NCBI RefSeq assembly: GCF_014650815.1
Contig: NZ_BMVR01000001.1
Span: 372,001 to 436,000, forward strand
Direction of reading: 5' to 3'
DNA from: Streptomyces flavofungini
GTDB lineage: Bacteria; Actinomycetota; Actinomycetes; Streptomycetales; Streptomycetaceae
Length of the DNA stretch: 64,000 bases
The notes below the pieces were generated by a model, which was not told where the DNA came from, made no database searches, and was given only the letters and a program-made list of their open reading frames with translations. This document shows, one piece after another, positions 1 to 8,763 of this stretch. How positions within the stretch are numbered: position 1 is the stretch's first letter; each line of letters begins with the position of its first letter. Position numbers and translations under genes: made by a program.

Positions 1-10
1 GGCACGACCG

Positions 11-1294
11 TCACCGCACGTGGCCGTCGCCCGTCACGATGTACTTCGTCGACGTGAGTTCCGGCAGTCCCATCGGGCCACGGGCGTGCAGCTTCTGTGT
101 GGAGATGCCGATCTCGGCGCCGAAGCCGAACTGGCTGCCGTCGGTGAACCGGGTGGAGGCGTTCACGGCGACCGTCGTGGAGTCCACGAGCTGGGTGAAC
201 CGGCGGGCGGCCTGCTGCGAGGTGGTGACGATGGCCTCGGTGTGCCCGGAGGTCCACAGCCGGATGTGTTCGACGGCCTGTTCCAGGTCGTCGACGACGG
301 CGGCGGCGATGTCGTACGAGAGGTACTCGGTCTCCCAGTCCTCGGTGGTCGCCGGTACGACGGTGGCCTTGGAGCCGGGGGCGTATGCCTGGACGCGTTC
401 GTCGGCGTGCACGGTGACGCCGGCGTCGGCGAGGGCGTCGAGGGCGCGGGGCAGGAAGGCGTCGGCGATGTCGGCGTGGACGAGCAGGGTCTCGGCGGCG
501 TTGCAGACGCTGACGCGCTGGGCCTTGGAGTTGATGAGGATGTCGACGGCCATGTCGAGGTCGGCGTGCGCGTCGACGTAGACGTGGCAGTTGCCGGTGC
601 CGGTCTCGATGACGGGGACCGTGGACTCCTCGACGACGGTCCGGATCAGGGAGGCGCCGCCGCGCGGGATGAGGACGTCGACGAGGCCTCGGGCCCGCAT
701 GAGTTCGCGTACGGACTCGCGGCTCTCGCCGGGGACGAGCTGGACGGCGTCGGCGGGCAGTCCGGCGCCGTGCACGGCGTCGCGCAGCACGCGGACGAGC
801 GCGGTGTTGGACTCGTACGCGGAGGACGAACCGCGCAGGAGCACCGCGTTGCCGGACTTCAGGCAGAGGGCGGCGGCGTCGACGGTGACGTTGGGGCGGG
901 CCTCGTAGATGATGCCGACGACGCCGAGGGGCACGCGGACCTGGCGCAGGTCGATGCCGTTGGGCAGCGTGGAGCCGCGGACGACCTCGCCGACGGGGTC
1001 AGGCAGGGCGACGACGTGGCGCACGTCGGCGGCGATGGCGCGGACGCGTTCGGGGGTGAGGGTGAGGCGGTCGACGATCGCCTCGCTGGTACCGGCCTCG
1101 CGGGCGCGTGCGATGTCCTTGGCGTTGGCCGCCACGATCTCCGCGGTGCGCACTTCGAGGGCGTCGGCGATGGCGAGCAGCGCGTCGTCCTTCTCGGCGC
1201 GCGGCAGCGGCGCGAGGGTGGCCGCGGCGGCGCGGGAGCGGTAGGCGGCCTGGGCGACCGGGGACATGTTGTCGTAGGGCGAGAGCGCGGTCAT
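11..1294 (-). CDS. proA: Glutamate-5-semialdehyde dehydrogenase (gamma-glutamyl phosphate reductase)
   Basis: This cytosolic enzyme reduces gamma-glutamyl phosphate to glutamate-5-semialdehyde with NADPH, the second step of proline synthesis. The 427-residue product is full length for the aldehyde-dehydrogenase-like ProA family. The motif [11 protein letters not shown] (about residues 131-141) and the block [10 protein letters not shown], with Cys264 as the likely catalytic thiol, are typical. The start chosen is the ATG giving MTALSPYDN; the open frame runs another 77 codons upstream, but that part is Arg/Pro-rich, has no family similarity and reads like translated intergenic DNA. The partner kinase gene proB lies in the same orientation beyond one small gene. 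Confidence 0.97.
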   Translation of the reverse strand: MTALSPYDNMSPVAQAAYRSRAAAATLAPLPRAEKDDALLAIADALEVRTAEIVAANAKDIARAREAGTSEAIVDRLTLTPERVRAIAADVRHVVALPDPVGEVVRGSTLPNGIDLRQVRVPLGVVGIIYEARPNVTVDAAALCLKSGNAVLLRGSSSAYESNTALVRVLRDAVHGAGLPADAVQLVPGESRESVRELMRARGLVDVLIPRGGASLIRTVVEESTVPVIETGTGNCHVYVDAHADLDMAVDILINSKAQRVSVCNAAETLLVHADIADAFLPRALDALADAGVTVHADERVQAYAPGSKATVVPATTEDWETEYLSYDIAAAVVDDLEQAVEHIRLWTSGHTEAIVTTSQQAARRFTQLVDSTTVAVNASTRFTDGSQFGFGAEIGISTQKLHARGPMGLPELTSTKYIVTGDGHVR

Positions 1295-1621
1295 GAGGGC
1301 AGCGTAACGGCGCGTCGCAGGGCGTCCAGACGCTGTTCCGCAGTACGAGACGTGGGGCGGGACGGCGGGCGGGGCGCCTGGCCTCGGGGGTGGGCCGCCG
1401 TGCGCGACGCCGCGCCATCGGGGACGGGACGCCGGATGGGACCCCTCGCCGGATGGGACCCCTCGCCGTCCGGGGTGCACCGCCGCACGAGGCCCGGCGT
1501 CATGAGACTGGCTGGTATTGACCACCGACCGCGGAACGAGGTGGCTCGCCCGCGCATTCGGGGTAACCCCGCCGGGGTACCCGGATCCGGGGCCCGGAAA
1601 CCGCAGGCCGGACCGGGCGGG
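1295..1621. other. Intergenic region upstream of proA
   Basis: This 327-base stretch has no supported gene. It must carry the proA promoter and leader. It includes a short tandem repeat, listed separately, and a GC-rich stretch directly after the stop of the neighbouring gene. I could not identify -35 and -10 boxes with confidence. Confidence 0.6.
1431..1464. repeat. Perfect 17-bp tandem duplication
   Basis: Two identical 17-base units, 1431-1447 and 1448-1464, lie head to tail in the proA upstream region (unit begins GCCGGATGGG). The repeat is non-coding and may be a replication-slippage product. Confidence 0.85.
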
Positions 1622-2125
1622 CTAGAACGGGTGGACGCCGACCGGCGTCGCGGGCAGCGGCCCGTAGCCCTCCGCGATCCGGTGGTGATACGTGTCGCGA
1701 TCGATGACTTCGAGGCCCACGATCTCCCACGGCGGCAGCTGCGCGCTCTGCCGGTGCTCGCCCCACAGGCGCAGCGCGACCGCGGCGGCGTCGTGCAGGT
1801 CACGGGCCTCTTCCCAGTAGCGGATCTCCGCGTGGTCCTGGGCGTAGCGGCTGGTGAGCAGGAAGGGGTGGTCGTGGGCGAGCTGTTCCAGGCCGCGCCT
1901 GACCTCTTGGAGGGGCGCCTTGGCGCCGGACACGCTGAGCGTGACGTGCCAGAGGCGGGGTGCGTCGGCCGCCTCGCCGTCGTCGCCGTCCCGCGCCTGG
2001 CGCTCGCGCGCCTCCCGGTCGTGACCGTCGGCCGCGTCACCGCCGTACGCCGCCCCCGCGGCGACGCTTGTCAGCGCACGCTCAGCCGACCCGCGGGACG
2101 CCGCCCCTGGGCGCACTCGTCTCAC
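1622..2125 (-). CDS. Conserved hypothetical protein between proA and proB
   Basis: A 167-residue protein of unknown function. The first 60 residues are low in complexity and rich in Arg, Ala, Asp and Glu. From about residue 60 there is a compact folded-looking segment beginning RLWHVTLSVSG and including WEIVGLEVIDRDTYHHR. The start chosen is the GTG at 2125, because a near-perfect ribosome site AAGGAGG ends five bases before it; the longer reading would start at a TTG that lies inside this ribosome site. From memory, a gene of this kind sits beside proA in other Streptomyces, so a real gene is likely. I see no signal peptide, membrane segment or catalytic motif. Confidence 0.72.
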   Translation of the reverse strand: MRRVRPGAASRGSAERALTSVAAGAAYGGDAADGHDREARERQARDGDDGEAADAPRLWHVTLSVSGAKAPLQEVRRGLEQLAHDHPFLLTSRYAQDHAEIRYWEEARDLHDAAAVALRLWGEHRQSAQLPPWEIVGLEVIDRDTYHHRIAEGYGPLPATPVGVHPF

Positions 2126-2136
2126 GACGGCCTCCT

Positions 2137-2162
2137 TCAACCAGTGATGTCAACCAGTGATG
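2137..2162. repeat. Perfect 13-bp tandem duplication at a ribosome binding site
   Basis: Two identical 13-base units (TCAACCAGTGATG) occupy 2137-2149 and 2150-2162, directly upstream of and touching the AAGGAGG site of the 1622-2125 gene. The duplication may affect spacing in its leader. Confidence 0.85.
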
Positions 2163-2337
2163 GTGCGGATATGCAACGGTCGTGCGGAACTGCCTTGCAA
2201 CAAAGTTGAGCAGGACAAGCGGTCCCGCGGGGCGGTTTTGCGGAGTTTCACCTCGGGCGAGCCAGCCGTGACACGGCGTTCGCGCCTGTTTTCGGCCTGA
2301 TTTGCGCTGGTGTCTCCGGGGCGGGCGGGACTAGGGA

Positions 2338-2379
2338 TGCACCGCCGGGCGGGGTCGGTGGTGCACCGCCGGGCGGGGT
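2338..2379. repeat. 18-bp direct repeat with 24-bp period
   Basis: Identical 18-base units at 2338-2355 and 2362-2379 (core TGCACCGCCGGGCGGGG) lie just downstream of the proB stop. A related TGCACCGCCG core also occurs near 1476, upstream of proA. Confidence 0.8.
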
Positions 2380-2402
2380 GGTGGTGCACGGCCCGGACAG
2401 GG

Positions 2403-3602
2403 TCAGGGCTGCAGGACCACCAGGTCGTCGCGGTGCACCACTTCGCGCTCGTAGGCGGGGCCGAGGTCGCGGGCGAGGTCGCGGGTGGAGCGACCGAAGA
2501 GGCGCGGTAGTTCCTTGGCGTCGAAGTTCACCAGGCCGCGGGCGACGGCGCGGCCCGCGGTGTCCCGCAGCTCGACCGGGTCGCCCGCGATGAACTCACC
2601 CTCGACCGCGGCGATGCCCGCGGGAAGGAGCGACTTGCGGCCCTCGACGACCGCCCGCACCGCGCCGTCGTCGAGCGTGAGGGAGCCGCGGGGCGCGGAG
2701 GCGTGCTGGAGCCACAGGAGGCGGTCCGCCGAGCGGCGTCCGGTGGGGTGGAAGTAGGTGCCGGTGTCGCGGCCCGCGAGCGCGTCGGCGGCCTGGCTGG
2801 CGGTGGTGAGCACGACGGGGATGCCGGCGGCCGCGGCGATCCGGGCGGCCTCGACCTTGGTGACCATGCCGCCGGTGCCGACGCCCGCCTTGCCGGTGCT
2901 GCCGATCTTGACGTGCGCGATGTCGTCGGGCCCGGTGACCTCGGCGATCCGAGCGGTGCCGGGGACGGCCGGGTCGCCGTCGTACAGGCCGTCGACGTCC
3001 GAGAGGAGGACGAGGAGGTCGGCGCGGACGAGGTGGGCGACGAGGGCGGCGAGGCGGTCGTTGTCGCCGAAGCGGATCTCGTCGGTGGCGACCGTGTCGT
3101 TCTCGTTGACGACGGGCAGGGCGCCCATGGCGAGGAGCTTGTCGAGGGTGCGGGACGCGTTGCGGTGGTGGGCGCGGCGGCTGGTGTCGTCGGTGGTGAG
3201 CAGGACCTGGCCGACGCGGACGCCGTAGCGCGCGAAGGACGCGGTGTAGCGGGCGACGAGGAGGCCCTGGCCGACGCTGGCGGCGGCCTGCTGGCGGGCG
3301 AGGTCCTTGGGGCGGCGGCGCAGGCCGAGCGGGGCCAGCCCGGCGGCGATGGCACCGGACGAGACGAGCACGATCTCGCGCTCCCCGCCGCCCGCCCGTC
3401 TCCCACCACCGCCCTCAACCGAGGACCTTCGGTCCACCCCCACGATGCGGCTCTTGGCGAGTACGTCCACGAGCGCGTCCACGCGGTCCGCGTCGAGCCC
3501 GCCCGACGCGGTGGTCAGCGACGACGACCCCACCTTCACGACGACCCGGTGGGCCCCCGCGACGTCCGTCCGTCCCTTTGCCCCTGTCACGGCCCTTGTC
3601 AC
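2403..3602 (-). CDS. proB: Glutamate 5-kinase with an unusual internal insert
   Basis: ProB phosphorylates glutamate with ATP, the first and feedback-controlled step of proline synthesis. The amino-acid kinase domain shows VVVKVGSSSL near the N-terminus, VSSGAIAAGLAPLGL, and NENDTVATDEIRFGDNDRLAALVA in the middle. A C-terminal PUA domain (AGIAAVEGEF... to ARGLVNFDAKE) completes a two-domain enzyme. The start is uncertain: a GTG at 3602 follows a GGGGAAG stretch, a second GTG lies at 3590, and the frame is open to 3641. Between the usual VDVLAKSR and REIVLVSSG blocks there is an extra Gly/Arg-rich segment of about 20-25 residues (DNA about 3387-3445) that I do not expect in this family. It keeps the frame, so the enzyme may still work. 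Confidence 0.93.
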   Translation of the reverse strand: MTRAVTGAKGRTDVAGAHRVVVKVGSSSLTTASGGLDADRVDALVDVLAKSRIVGVDRRSSVEGGGGRRAGGGEREIVLVSSGAIAAGLAPLGLRRRPKDLARQQAAASVGQGLLVARYTASFARYGVRVGQVLLTTDDTSRRAHHRNASRTLDKLLAMGALPVVNENDTVATDEIRFGDNDRLAALVAHLVRADLLVLLSDVDGLYDGDPAVPGTARIAEVTGPDDIAHVKIGSTGKAGVGTGGMVTKVEAARIAAAAGIPVVLTTASQAADALAGRDTGTYFHPTGRRSADRLLWLQHASAPRGSLTLDDGAVRAVVEGRKSLLPAGIAAVEGEFIAGDPVELRDTAGRAVARGLVNFDAKELPRLFGRSTRDLARDLGPAYEREVVHRDDLVVLQP

Positions 3603-3959
3603 GTACTTCCCCAATGGTCCCCATGTGCTGTGGACCAGCAATGTACGTGAGGAGGCGGCGGGAGCGCCCGTGCGTTTCGCCGACCGGACCGGCGTACGGA
3701 AGTACAGGGGCCCTAAGTCGTCAAGGGGCCGAATTTCGGACTCTGGGTTCCGTTACCTTTGCCCCTTTATCCGGTGATTAGCGTCACGGAAGATTGCTAC
3801 CGAGGCACCGAGCGTCATACGGTCAGGGGTCTTCCACTAATCCGGATGAGTGTCGCCCACACGTCCGGACCCCGCATGACCGGCTTACCCGGCATTGCCC
3901 CGCAGTGCCCCGTAACGCCCTCCCCCATCCGTTACGCCCCCCGCCAGGAGCCAAAGCCC
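3603..3959. other. Divergent promoter region, proB / glycerophosphotransferase-like gene
   Basis: About 357 bases between divergent genes. The middle (about 3720-3850) is clearly richer in A and T than its surroundings, as expected of promoters. A short direct repeat of AAGGGGCC-like sequence occurs near 3710-3730. No further gene is supported, although the plus-strand frame is open from 3759. Confidence 0.6.
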
Positions 3960-6053
3960 GTGCCCTCCGCCGGACTCGCCCCCCGCCGCCGCGTCGTACA
4001 GCTCACCGCCCTGCTGTCGATGTTCGCGCTCTTCACGGCACAGCTCGTTTCCGCGCTCGTCCCGTACGTCCCGGTGTTCGTCGCCGCGGCGGCGGCGAAC
4101 CTCGCGCTCGACATCTATCTGCAGTACAAGCAGCCGAGTCTGCTCTCCCTCCTGGGCAAGATCCGCTTCGATGTCACCGTCCGGCAGCTCCTGCGCGACA
4201 TGCTGATCCTCGTCGGCCTGCTGCGCGTCGACGGCATCGAGCCGCTGGCCGAGCAGTCGCCGCTGACGATCACGCTGCTCGCGTTCTACGCCCTGCACTT
4301 CTTCTGCCAGGCCGTCGCCGTCATGGTGCGCCGCGCCCGGACGCTGCCGATCGTCACGCGCAACATCGACGCCTCCGCGCTGCACCTGAGCGCCGCGCCG
4401 CCGCGCATCCTGTCCCGCCAGCAGGCCCGCCGCCTGCTCTCGTTCTCGGTGCCCGCGACGGCCGGCCTGCTGCTGACCGCGGCCACCACCGACGCGTACT
4501 GGGGCGGCATCGGCCTCGGCATCTCCGTCGTCCTGATGGGCGGCGGCGCCGCGTACCTGGCGACCTGGCTGCTGCCGAAGAAGCGCGCGAAGAGCGACCA
4601 GGCCGTCATGGAATGGCTCGACCAGTGGCTGGCGGAGTACCAGCCGACGGTCGCCATGTACTTCTCCGGCGGCACCACGTCCGCGTACCAGGCGAACATG
4701 TGGCTCTCCACGCTCTCCCAGCTCGACGGCAACCCGCTGATCGTGCTGCGCGAGCGCTTCATGGTGCAGAAGATCGACTCCACGGACGTGCCGATCATCT
4801 GCTTCCCGAAGGTCGCCACGATGTTCTCGCTGGAGACGTCGACGCTGAAGATGATGCTGCACCCGGCGAACGCCGCGAAGACCTCCCAGGTCCTGCGCAT
4901 CCCCTCGCTCAAGCACGCCTTCATCAACCACGGCGAGAGCGACAAGCTGTCGTCCTGCAACCCGTACGCGAAGGCGTACGACGAGGTGTGGGTCGCGGGA
5001 CCCGCCGCCCGCGACCGCTACCAGCTCGCCGACATCGGCGTCGAGGACAAGGACGTGGTCGAGGTCGGCCGCCCCCAGCTCTCGCCGATCCGCCCGTACG
5101 CGGGCCCGCCCACGGGCGCGTACACGACCGTCCTCTACGCCCCGACCTGGGAGGGCTGGGACGGCAACCCCGGCAACACCTCGGTCGTGCTCGCGGGCGA
5201 GAACATCGTCCGGCACCTGCTCGCCGACCCCGCCGTACGCCTCATCTACAAGCCGCACCCGATGACCGGCTCGCAGAACCCGGCCGCGGGCGCCGCCAAC
5301 GAGCGCATCAAGGCCATGATCCGCGAGGCCGCCGCGAAGCGCTCCGGCGCCCGCCCCGGCCCCGAGGCCGCGGCCGAGCTGGCCGCCCGCACGGACGCGT
5401 TGAACCTGCTCACCGCCAAGAAGTTCCGCAAGAGCGTGGACGAGCAGGAGCGGATGATGCTCCAGGGCACGCCCGACGGCGACAGCCGGGCCGCGATCGC
5501 CGAGGCGACCGCCGCCTGGGAGTCGGCGTACTGGGCCTCGCTGCCCGAGTGGGAGCACCAGATCATCACCGAGTCCCGCCCGGCGATCTTCTCCTGCTTC
5601 AACCAGGCCGACCTGCTGATCAGCGATGTCTCCTCGGTCGTCTCGGACTGGCTCAGCAGCGAGAAGCCGTACGCCGTCGCCAACACCTCCGGCCTGTCCG
5701 AGGCGGACTTCCGCTCCGGCTTCCCGACGGTGCGGGCCGCGACGATCCTGGCGCCCGAGGCGGACGGCGTGCCCGCCCTCCTGGCGGCCGTGCGCACCCC
5801 GGAGACGGACGTGTACGCGGAGGCCCGCGCCGAGCTGAAGGAGCACCTCCTCGGCCCGTCCGACCCGCCCTCCATCGTCCGCTTCAACGCGGCGGCCCTG
5901 GCCCTGTCGGCCAAGTCCGACGCCCGCCGCGCCCGCGCCGCGGCCCGCCAGGAGGCGGGGATCCCGGCGCAGCGCGACGAGTCCTCGGACACGGTGGACG
6001 CCGCGGAGGCGGCGATGGACGCGGACCCGGCGGAGGAGCTGGAGTCGGCGTGA
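3960..6053 (+). CDS. Membrane protein with CDP-glycerol glycerophosphotransferase-like domain
   Basis: A protein of about 697 residues. The N-terminal 250 residues hold several predicted membrane helices (around LTALLSMFALFTAQLVSALV, LTITLLAFYALHFFCQAVAV and a double span near GLGISVVLMGGGAAYLATWL). The C-terminal half resembles the TagB/TagF glycerophosphotransferase family: HGESDK, YDEVWVAGPAARDRY, YAPTWEG, YKPHPMTG and LLISDVSSVVSDWL. It may add polyol-phosphate units to a wall or membrane polymer; the real substrate is unknown. The start is the GTG preceded by AGGAG nine bases upstream; the frame is open to 3759. The C-terminus is a charged, probably disordered tail. The gene stands alone on the plus strand and ends at paired terminators. 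Confidence 0.85.
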   Translation: MPSAGLAPRRRVVQLTALLSMFALFTAQLVSALVPYVPVFVAAAAANLALDIYLQYKQPSLLSLLGKIRFDVTVRQLLRDMLILVGLLRVDGIEPLAEQSPLTITLLAFYALHFFCQAVAVMVRRARTLPIVTRNIDASALHLSAAPPRILSRQQARRLLSFSVPATAGLLLTAATTDAYWGGIGLGISVVLMGGGAAYLATWLLPKKRAKSDQAVMEWLDQWLAEYQPTVAMYFSGGTTSAYQANMWLSTLSQLDGNPLIVLRERFMVQKIDSTDVPIICFPKVATMFSLETSTLKMMLHPANAAKTSQVLRIPSLKHAFINHGESDKLSSCNPYAKAYDEVWVAGPAARDRYQLADIGVEDKDVVEVGRPQLSPIRPYAGPPTGAYTTVLYAPTWEGWDGNPGNTSVVLAGENIVRHLLADPAVRLIYKPHPMTGSQNPAAGAANERIKAMIREAAAKRSGARPGPEAAAELAARTDALNLLTAKKFRKSVDEQERMMLQGTPDGDSRAAIAEATAAWESAYWASLPEWEHQIITESRPAIFSCFNQADLLISDVSSVVSDWLSSEKPYAVANTSGLSEADFRSGFPTVRAATILAPEADGVPALLAAVRTPETDVYAEARAELKEHLLGPSDPPSIVRFNAAALALSAKSDARRARAAARQEAGIPAQRDESSDTVDAAEAAMDADPAEELESA

Positions 6054-6085
6054 CTGGCCGTGGGCCTTGGCCGGGGGCGGCAGCC

Positions 6086-6116
6086 GAGAGCCCCGGCGCT
6101 CCACGCCGGGGCTCTC
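6086..6116. terminator. Terminator hairpin after the glycerophosphotransferase-like gene
   Basis: A perfect 13-bp stem (6086-6098 with 6104-6116) with a five-base loop lies 33 bases after the stop codon. It is the first of two hairpins between converging genes. Confidence 0.8.
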
Positions 6117-6159
6117 CCACCCGCCCACCCGTTACGCTCGTCCCCGCCGTGCCGTAGAG

Positions 6160-6206
6160 ACAGCGAAGGGGCCCCGGAGCAGTTCGCTCCGGGGCCCCTT
6201 CGCTGT
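6160..6206. terminator. Strong bidirectional terminator before obg
   Basis: A perfect 21-bp inverted repeat (6160-6180 with 6186-6206) with a five-base loop lies between the converging glycerophosphotransferase-like gene and obg. Streptomyces terminators often lack a T-run, and none is present here. Confidence 0.88.
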
Positions 6207-6301
6207 CAGCCGAGGGTCACACTTCGACGGCAGGCCGGGTCTGGCAGCAACGGGCGGGGCAGCGGTTGCCGCCCCGCCCAAGGCCTCCGGCCCGAACCCG
6301 C

Positions 6302-7756
6302 CTAGAAGGGCTTGAACTCGTCGTACTCCTTCTCCGCCTCGTCCCGCTCCGCGTCGCGGTCCCTGCGGCGCTGTGCGGCCGGGCGGGGCGCCTCCATGCG
6401 GTGGTCCTCGCCGCGCCGTCCGAGCATCTCCGCGCCGGCGGACATCGAGGGCTCCCAGTCGAAGACGACCGCGTTGTCCTCGGGGCCGATGGCGACGCCG
6501 TCGCCCGCGCGGGCCCCGGCCTTCATCAGCTGGTCCTCGACGCCGAGGCGGTTGAGCCGGTCGGCGAGGTAGCCGACGGCCTCGTCGTTGTTGAAGTCGG
6601 TCTGGCGCACCCAGCGCTCCGGCTTCTCGCCGCGTACGCGGAAGACGACGTCCTCGCCGTCGGTCCCGTCCTCGCGGGTGACGGTGAATCCGGCGTCGTC
6701 GACGGCCTTGGGCCGGATGACGATCCGCGTGGCCTCTTCCTTGGGCTTCGCGGCCCGCGTCTCGGCGACGAACTCGGCGAGCGCGAAGGACAGCTCCTTG
6801 AGGCCCTTGTGGGCGACCGCGGAGACCTCGAAGACGCGGTAGCCGCGCTCCTCCAGGTCGGGCCGCACCAGGTCGGCCAGGTCCTGGCCGTCGGGGATGT
6901 CGACCTTGTTGAGGACGACGAGCCGCGGCCGGTTCTCCAGGCCCGCGCCGTACTCGCGCAGCTCGGCCTCGATCACGTCGAGGTCGGAGACGGGGTCGCG
7001 GTCGGACTCCAGCGTGGCGGTGTCCAGGACGTGCACGAGGACGGAGCACCGCTCGACGTGGCGCAGGAACTCCAGGCCGAGGCCGCGGCCCTGGCTGGCG
7101 CCGGGGATGAGGCCGGGCACGTCGGCGATGGTGTAGACGGTGGAGCCCGCGGTGACGACGCCGAGGTTGGGCACGAGCGTCGTGAACGGGTAGTCCGCGA
7201 TCTTCGGCTTGGCGGCGCTGAGCACCGAGATCAGCGAGGACTTGCCCGCGCTCGGGTAGCCGACGAGCGCGACGTCCGCGACGGTCTTCAGCTCCAGGAC
7301 GACGTCGCCGCCGTCACCGGGCTCGCCGAGGAGCGCGAAGCCGGGGGCCTTGCGGCGGGCGGAGGCGAGCGCGGCGTTGCCGAGGCCGCCGCGGCCGCCC
7401 TGGGCGGCGACGTACGTGGTGCCGTGGCCGACGAGGTCCGCGAGGACGTTGCCCTGCTTGTCGAGGACGACGGTGCCGTCGGGGACGGGCAGGACCAGGT
7501 CCTGGCCGTCCTTGCCGGAGCGGTTGCCACCCTCGCCGGGCTTGCCGTTGGTGGCCTTGCGGTGCGGGCTGTGGTGGTAGTCCAGGAGCGTGGTCACGGA
7601 CTGGTCGACGACCAGGATGACGTCGCCGCCCCGGCCGCCGTTGCCGCCGTCGGGGCCGCCGAGCGGCTTGAACTTCTCACGGTGGACGGAGGCACAGCCG
7701 TGGCCCCCGCTACCCGCGGCGACATGCAGCTCGACGCGGTCCACGAAGGTGGTCAT
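6302..7756 (-). CDS. obg: GTPase Obg/CgtA
   Basis: Obg is an essential large-ribosomal-subunit-associated GTPase; in Streptomyces it is linked to the onset of aerial growth. The 484-residue product has the glycine-rich Obg fold (residues 1-160), a G domain with P-loop GYPSAGKS at 166-173, the later [10 protein letters not shown] and NKVD motifs, and an OCT domain (about 335-430). A charged tail of about 50 residues ends in DEFKPF. The start is the ATG giving [12 protein letters not shown], with GGAGG eight bases upstream; the frame is open 13 codons further. It follows rplU-rpmA, the usual operon partner. Confidence 0.97.
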   Translation of the reverse strand: MTTFVDRVELHVAAGSGGHGCASVHREKFKPLGGPDGGNGGRGGDVILVVDQSVTTLLDYHHSPHRKATNGKPGEGGNRSGKDGQDLVLPVPDGTVVLDKQGNVLADLVGHGTTYVAAQGGRGGLGNAALASARRKAPGFALLGEPGDGGDVVLELKTVADVALVGYPSAGKSSLISVLSAAKPKIADYPFTTLVPNLGVVTAGSTVYTIADVPGLIPGASQGRGLGLEFLRHVERCSVLVHVLDTATLESDRDPVSDLDVIEAELREYGAGLENRPRLVVLNKVDIPDGQDLADLVRPDLEERGYRVFEVSAVAHKGLKELSFALAEFVAETRAAKPKEEATRIVIRPKAVDDAGFTVTREDGTDGEDVVFRVRGEKPERWVRQTDFNNDEAVGYLADRLNRLGVEDQLMKAGARAGDGVAIGPEDNAVVFDWEPSMSAGAEMLGRRGEDHRMEAPRPAAQRRRDRDAERDEAEKEYDEFKPF

Positions 7757-7830
7757 GGTGGGTGCCTCCAGTGACGAACGGCGCGAGCGCCGCATACGTA
7801 GGTACTAAATGTCTCAACTGCAACACGCGA

Positions 7831-7874
7831 AGGGCGGACCCGCTTCCCGGAATCCGGGAAGTGAGGTCCGCCCT
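7831..7874. terminator. Hairpin between rpmA and obg
   Basis: A long, interrupted inverted repeat: an outer 10-bp stem (7831-7840 with 7865-7874) encloses an inner stem (CTTCCCGGA with TCCGGGAAG). It follows the rpmA stop and may end or attenuate the ribosomal protein transcript before obg. Confidence 0.75.
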
Positions 7875-7919
7875 CGCGAAGAAAACCGCTCTACGGAGCC
7901 TTGAGCCCTGGGAAAGGGA

Positions 7920-8174
7920 TCAGGCGACCGGAACGATGTTCACGACCTTGCGGCCGCGGTGGGTACCGAACTCCACCGCACCGGCGTCCAGCGCGAACAG
8001 GGTGTCGTCCTTGCCGCGGCCGACGCCCGTGCCCGGGTGGAAGTGGGTGCCGCGCTGGCGGACCAGGATCTCACCGGCGTTGACGGTCTGACCGCCGAAG
8101 CGCTTCACACCGAGCCGCTGAGCATTGGAATCGCGCCCGTTCCGAGTGGACGATGCGCCCTTCTTGTGTGCCAT
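7920..8174 (-). CDS. rpmA: 50S ribosomal protein L27
   Basis: The 84-residue product begins [16 protein letters not shown] and contains [15 protein letters not shown], the hallmark of L27, whose N-terminal tail reaches the peptidyl transferase centre. Length and sequence are normal. It lies 14 bases downstream of rplU in the same operon. Confidence 0.98.
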   Translation of the reverse strand: MAHKKGASSTRNGRDSNAQRLGVKRFGGQTVNAGEILVRQRGTHFHPGTGVGRGKDDTLFALDAGAVEFGTHRGRKVVNIVPVA

Positions 8175-8188
8175 CTTGTCTCAGTCCC

Positions 8189-8509
8189 TTACTTCGCAGC
8201 CGTGGGGATACCGGTGATCTTGATCGCCGTGTACTGCTGACGGTGACCCTGACGACGGCGGTAGCCGGTCTTGTTCTTGTAGCGAAGGATGTCGATCTTC
8301 GCGCCCTTGTGGTGGTCCACGACCTCGGCGGTGACCTTGATACCGGCAAGGACCCACGGGTCGCTGGTCACGGCGTCGCCGTCGACAACGAGCAGGGTCG
8401 AGAGCTCGACCGTGTCGCCAACCTTGGCGGTGGAAATCTTGTCAACCTCAACGATGTCGTCGACAGCAACCTTGTGCTGGCGACCACCGCTGCGCACGAT
8501 GGCGTACAC
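8189..8509 (-). CDS. rplU: 50S ribosomal protein L21
   Basis: The 106-residue product begins [14 protein letters not shown] and contains the C-terminal block [15 protein letters not shown] typical of L21, which binds 23S rRNA. The start codon is GTG. It is the first gene of the rplU-rpmA(-obg) group. The 250 bases upstream should contain the operon promoter and leader; I could not assign a defined leader RNA there. Confidence 0.97.
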   Translation of the reverse strand: MYAIVRSGGRQHKVAVDDIVEVDKISTAKVGDTVELSTLLVVDGDAVTSDPWVLAGIKVTAEVVDHHKGAKIDILRYKNKTGYRRRQGHRQQYTAIKITGIPTAAK

Positions 8510-8710
8510 GCGGATCTCTCTTTCGCTCGGAACGGGACCCCCGCAGTCCAGCCGCCCCGCGCCGAGGGCACGAACGGCCTCTCCCCGATGTCGCGCGGAA
8601 TTCCGCGTGATGTCCGGGAGGAATGAGGTTTACAGGGGTTGGACGTGCATAGGAACACGCCGACGGTCAAGGTTACGGGCCTCGTCCGTACGGGTCAAAC
8701 CGGGTCCGCG

Positions 8711-8726
8711 CCGCCCTGCCGGGCGG
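8711..8726. terminator. Possible terminator of the phospholipase D-like gene
   Basis: A 6-bp GC-rich stem (8711-8716 with 8721-8726) with a four-base loop lies about 40 bases past the stop of the minus-strand gene; a second CCGCCGGGCGG-type hairpin lies at about 8740-8750. Short stems make this uncertain. Confidence 0.4.
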
Positions 8727-8763
8727 GCTTCTCACCGTCCCGCCGGGCGGCCTTCCGACCGCC

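Noticed and set aside
20..2209. 729-codon plus-strand open frame opposite proA and its neighbour
   Set aside because: It is antisense to supported genes, is rich in Gly, Asp and Val as expected of the complement of GC-rich coding DNA, and spans intergenic DNA.
3885..6128. 747-codon minus-strand frame opposite the glycerophosphotransferase-like gene
   Set aside because: A shadow of the plus-strand gene, with no recognisable protein features.
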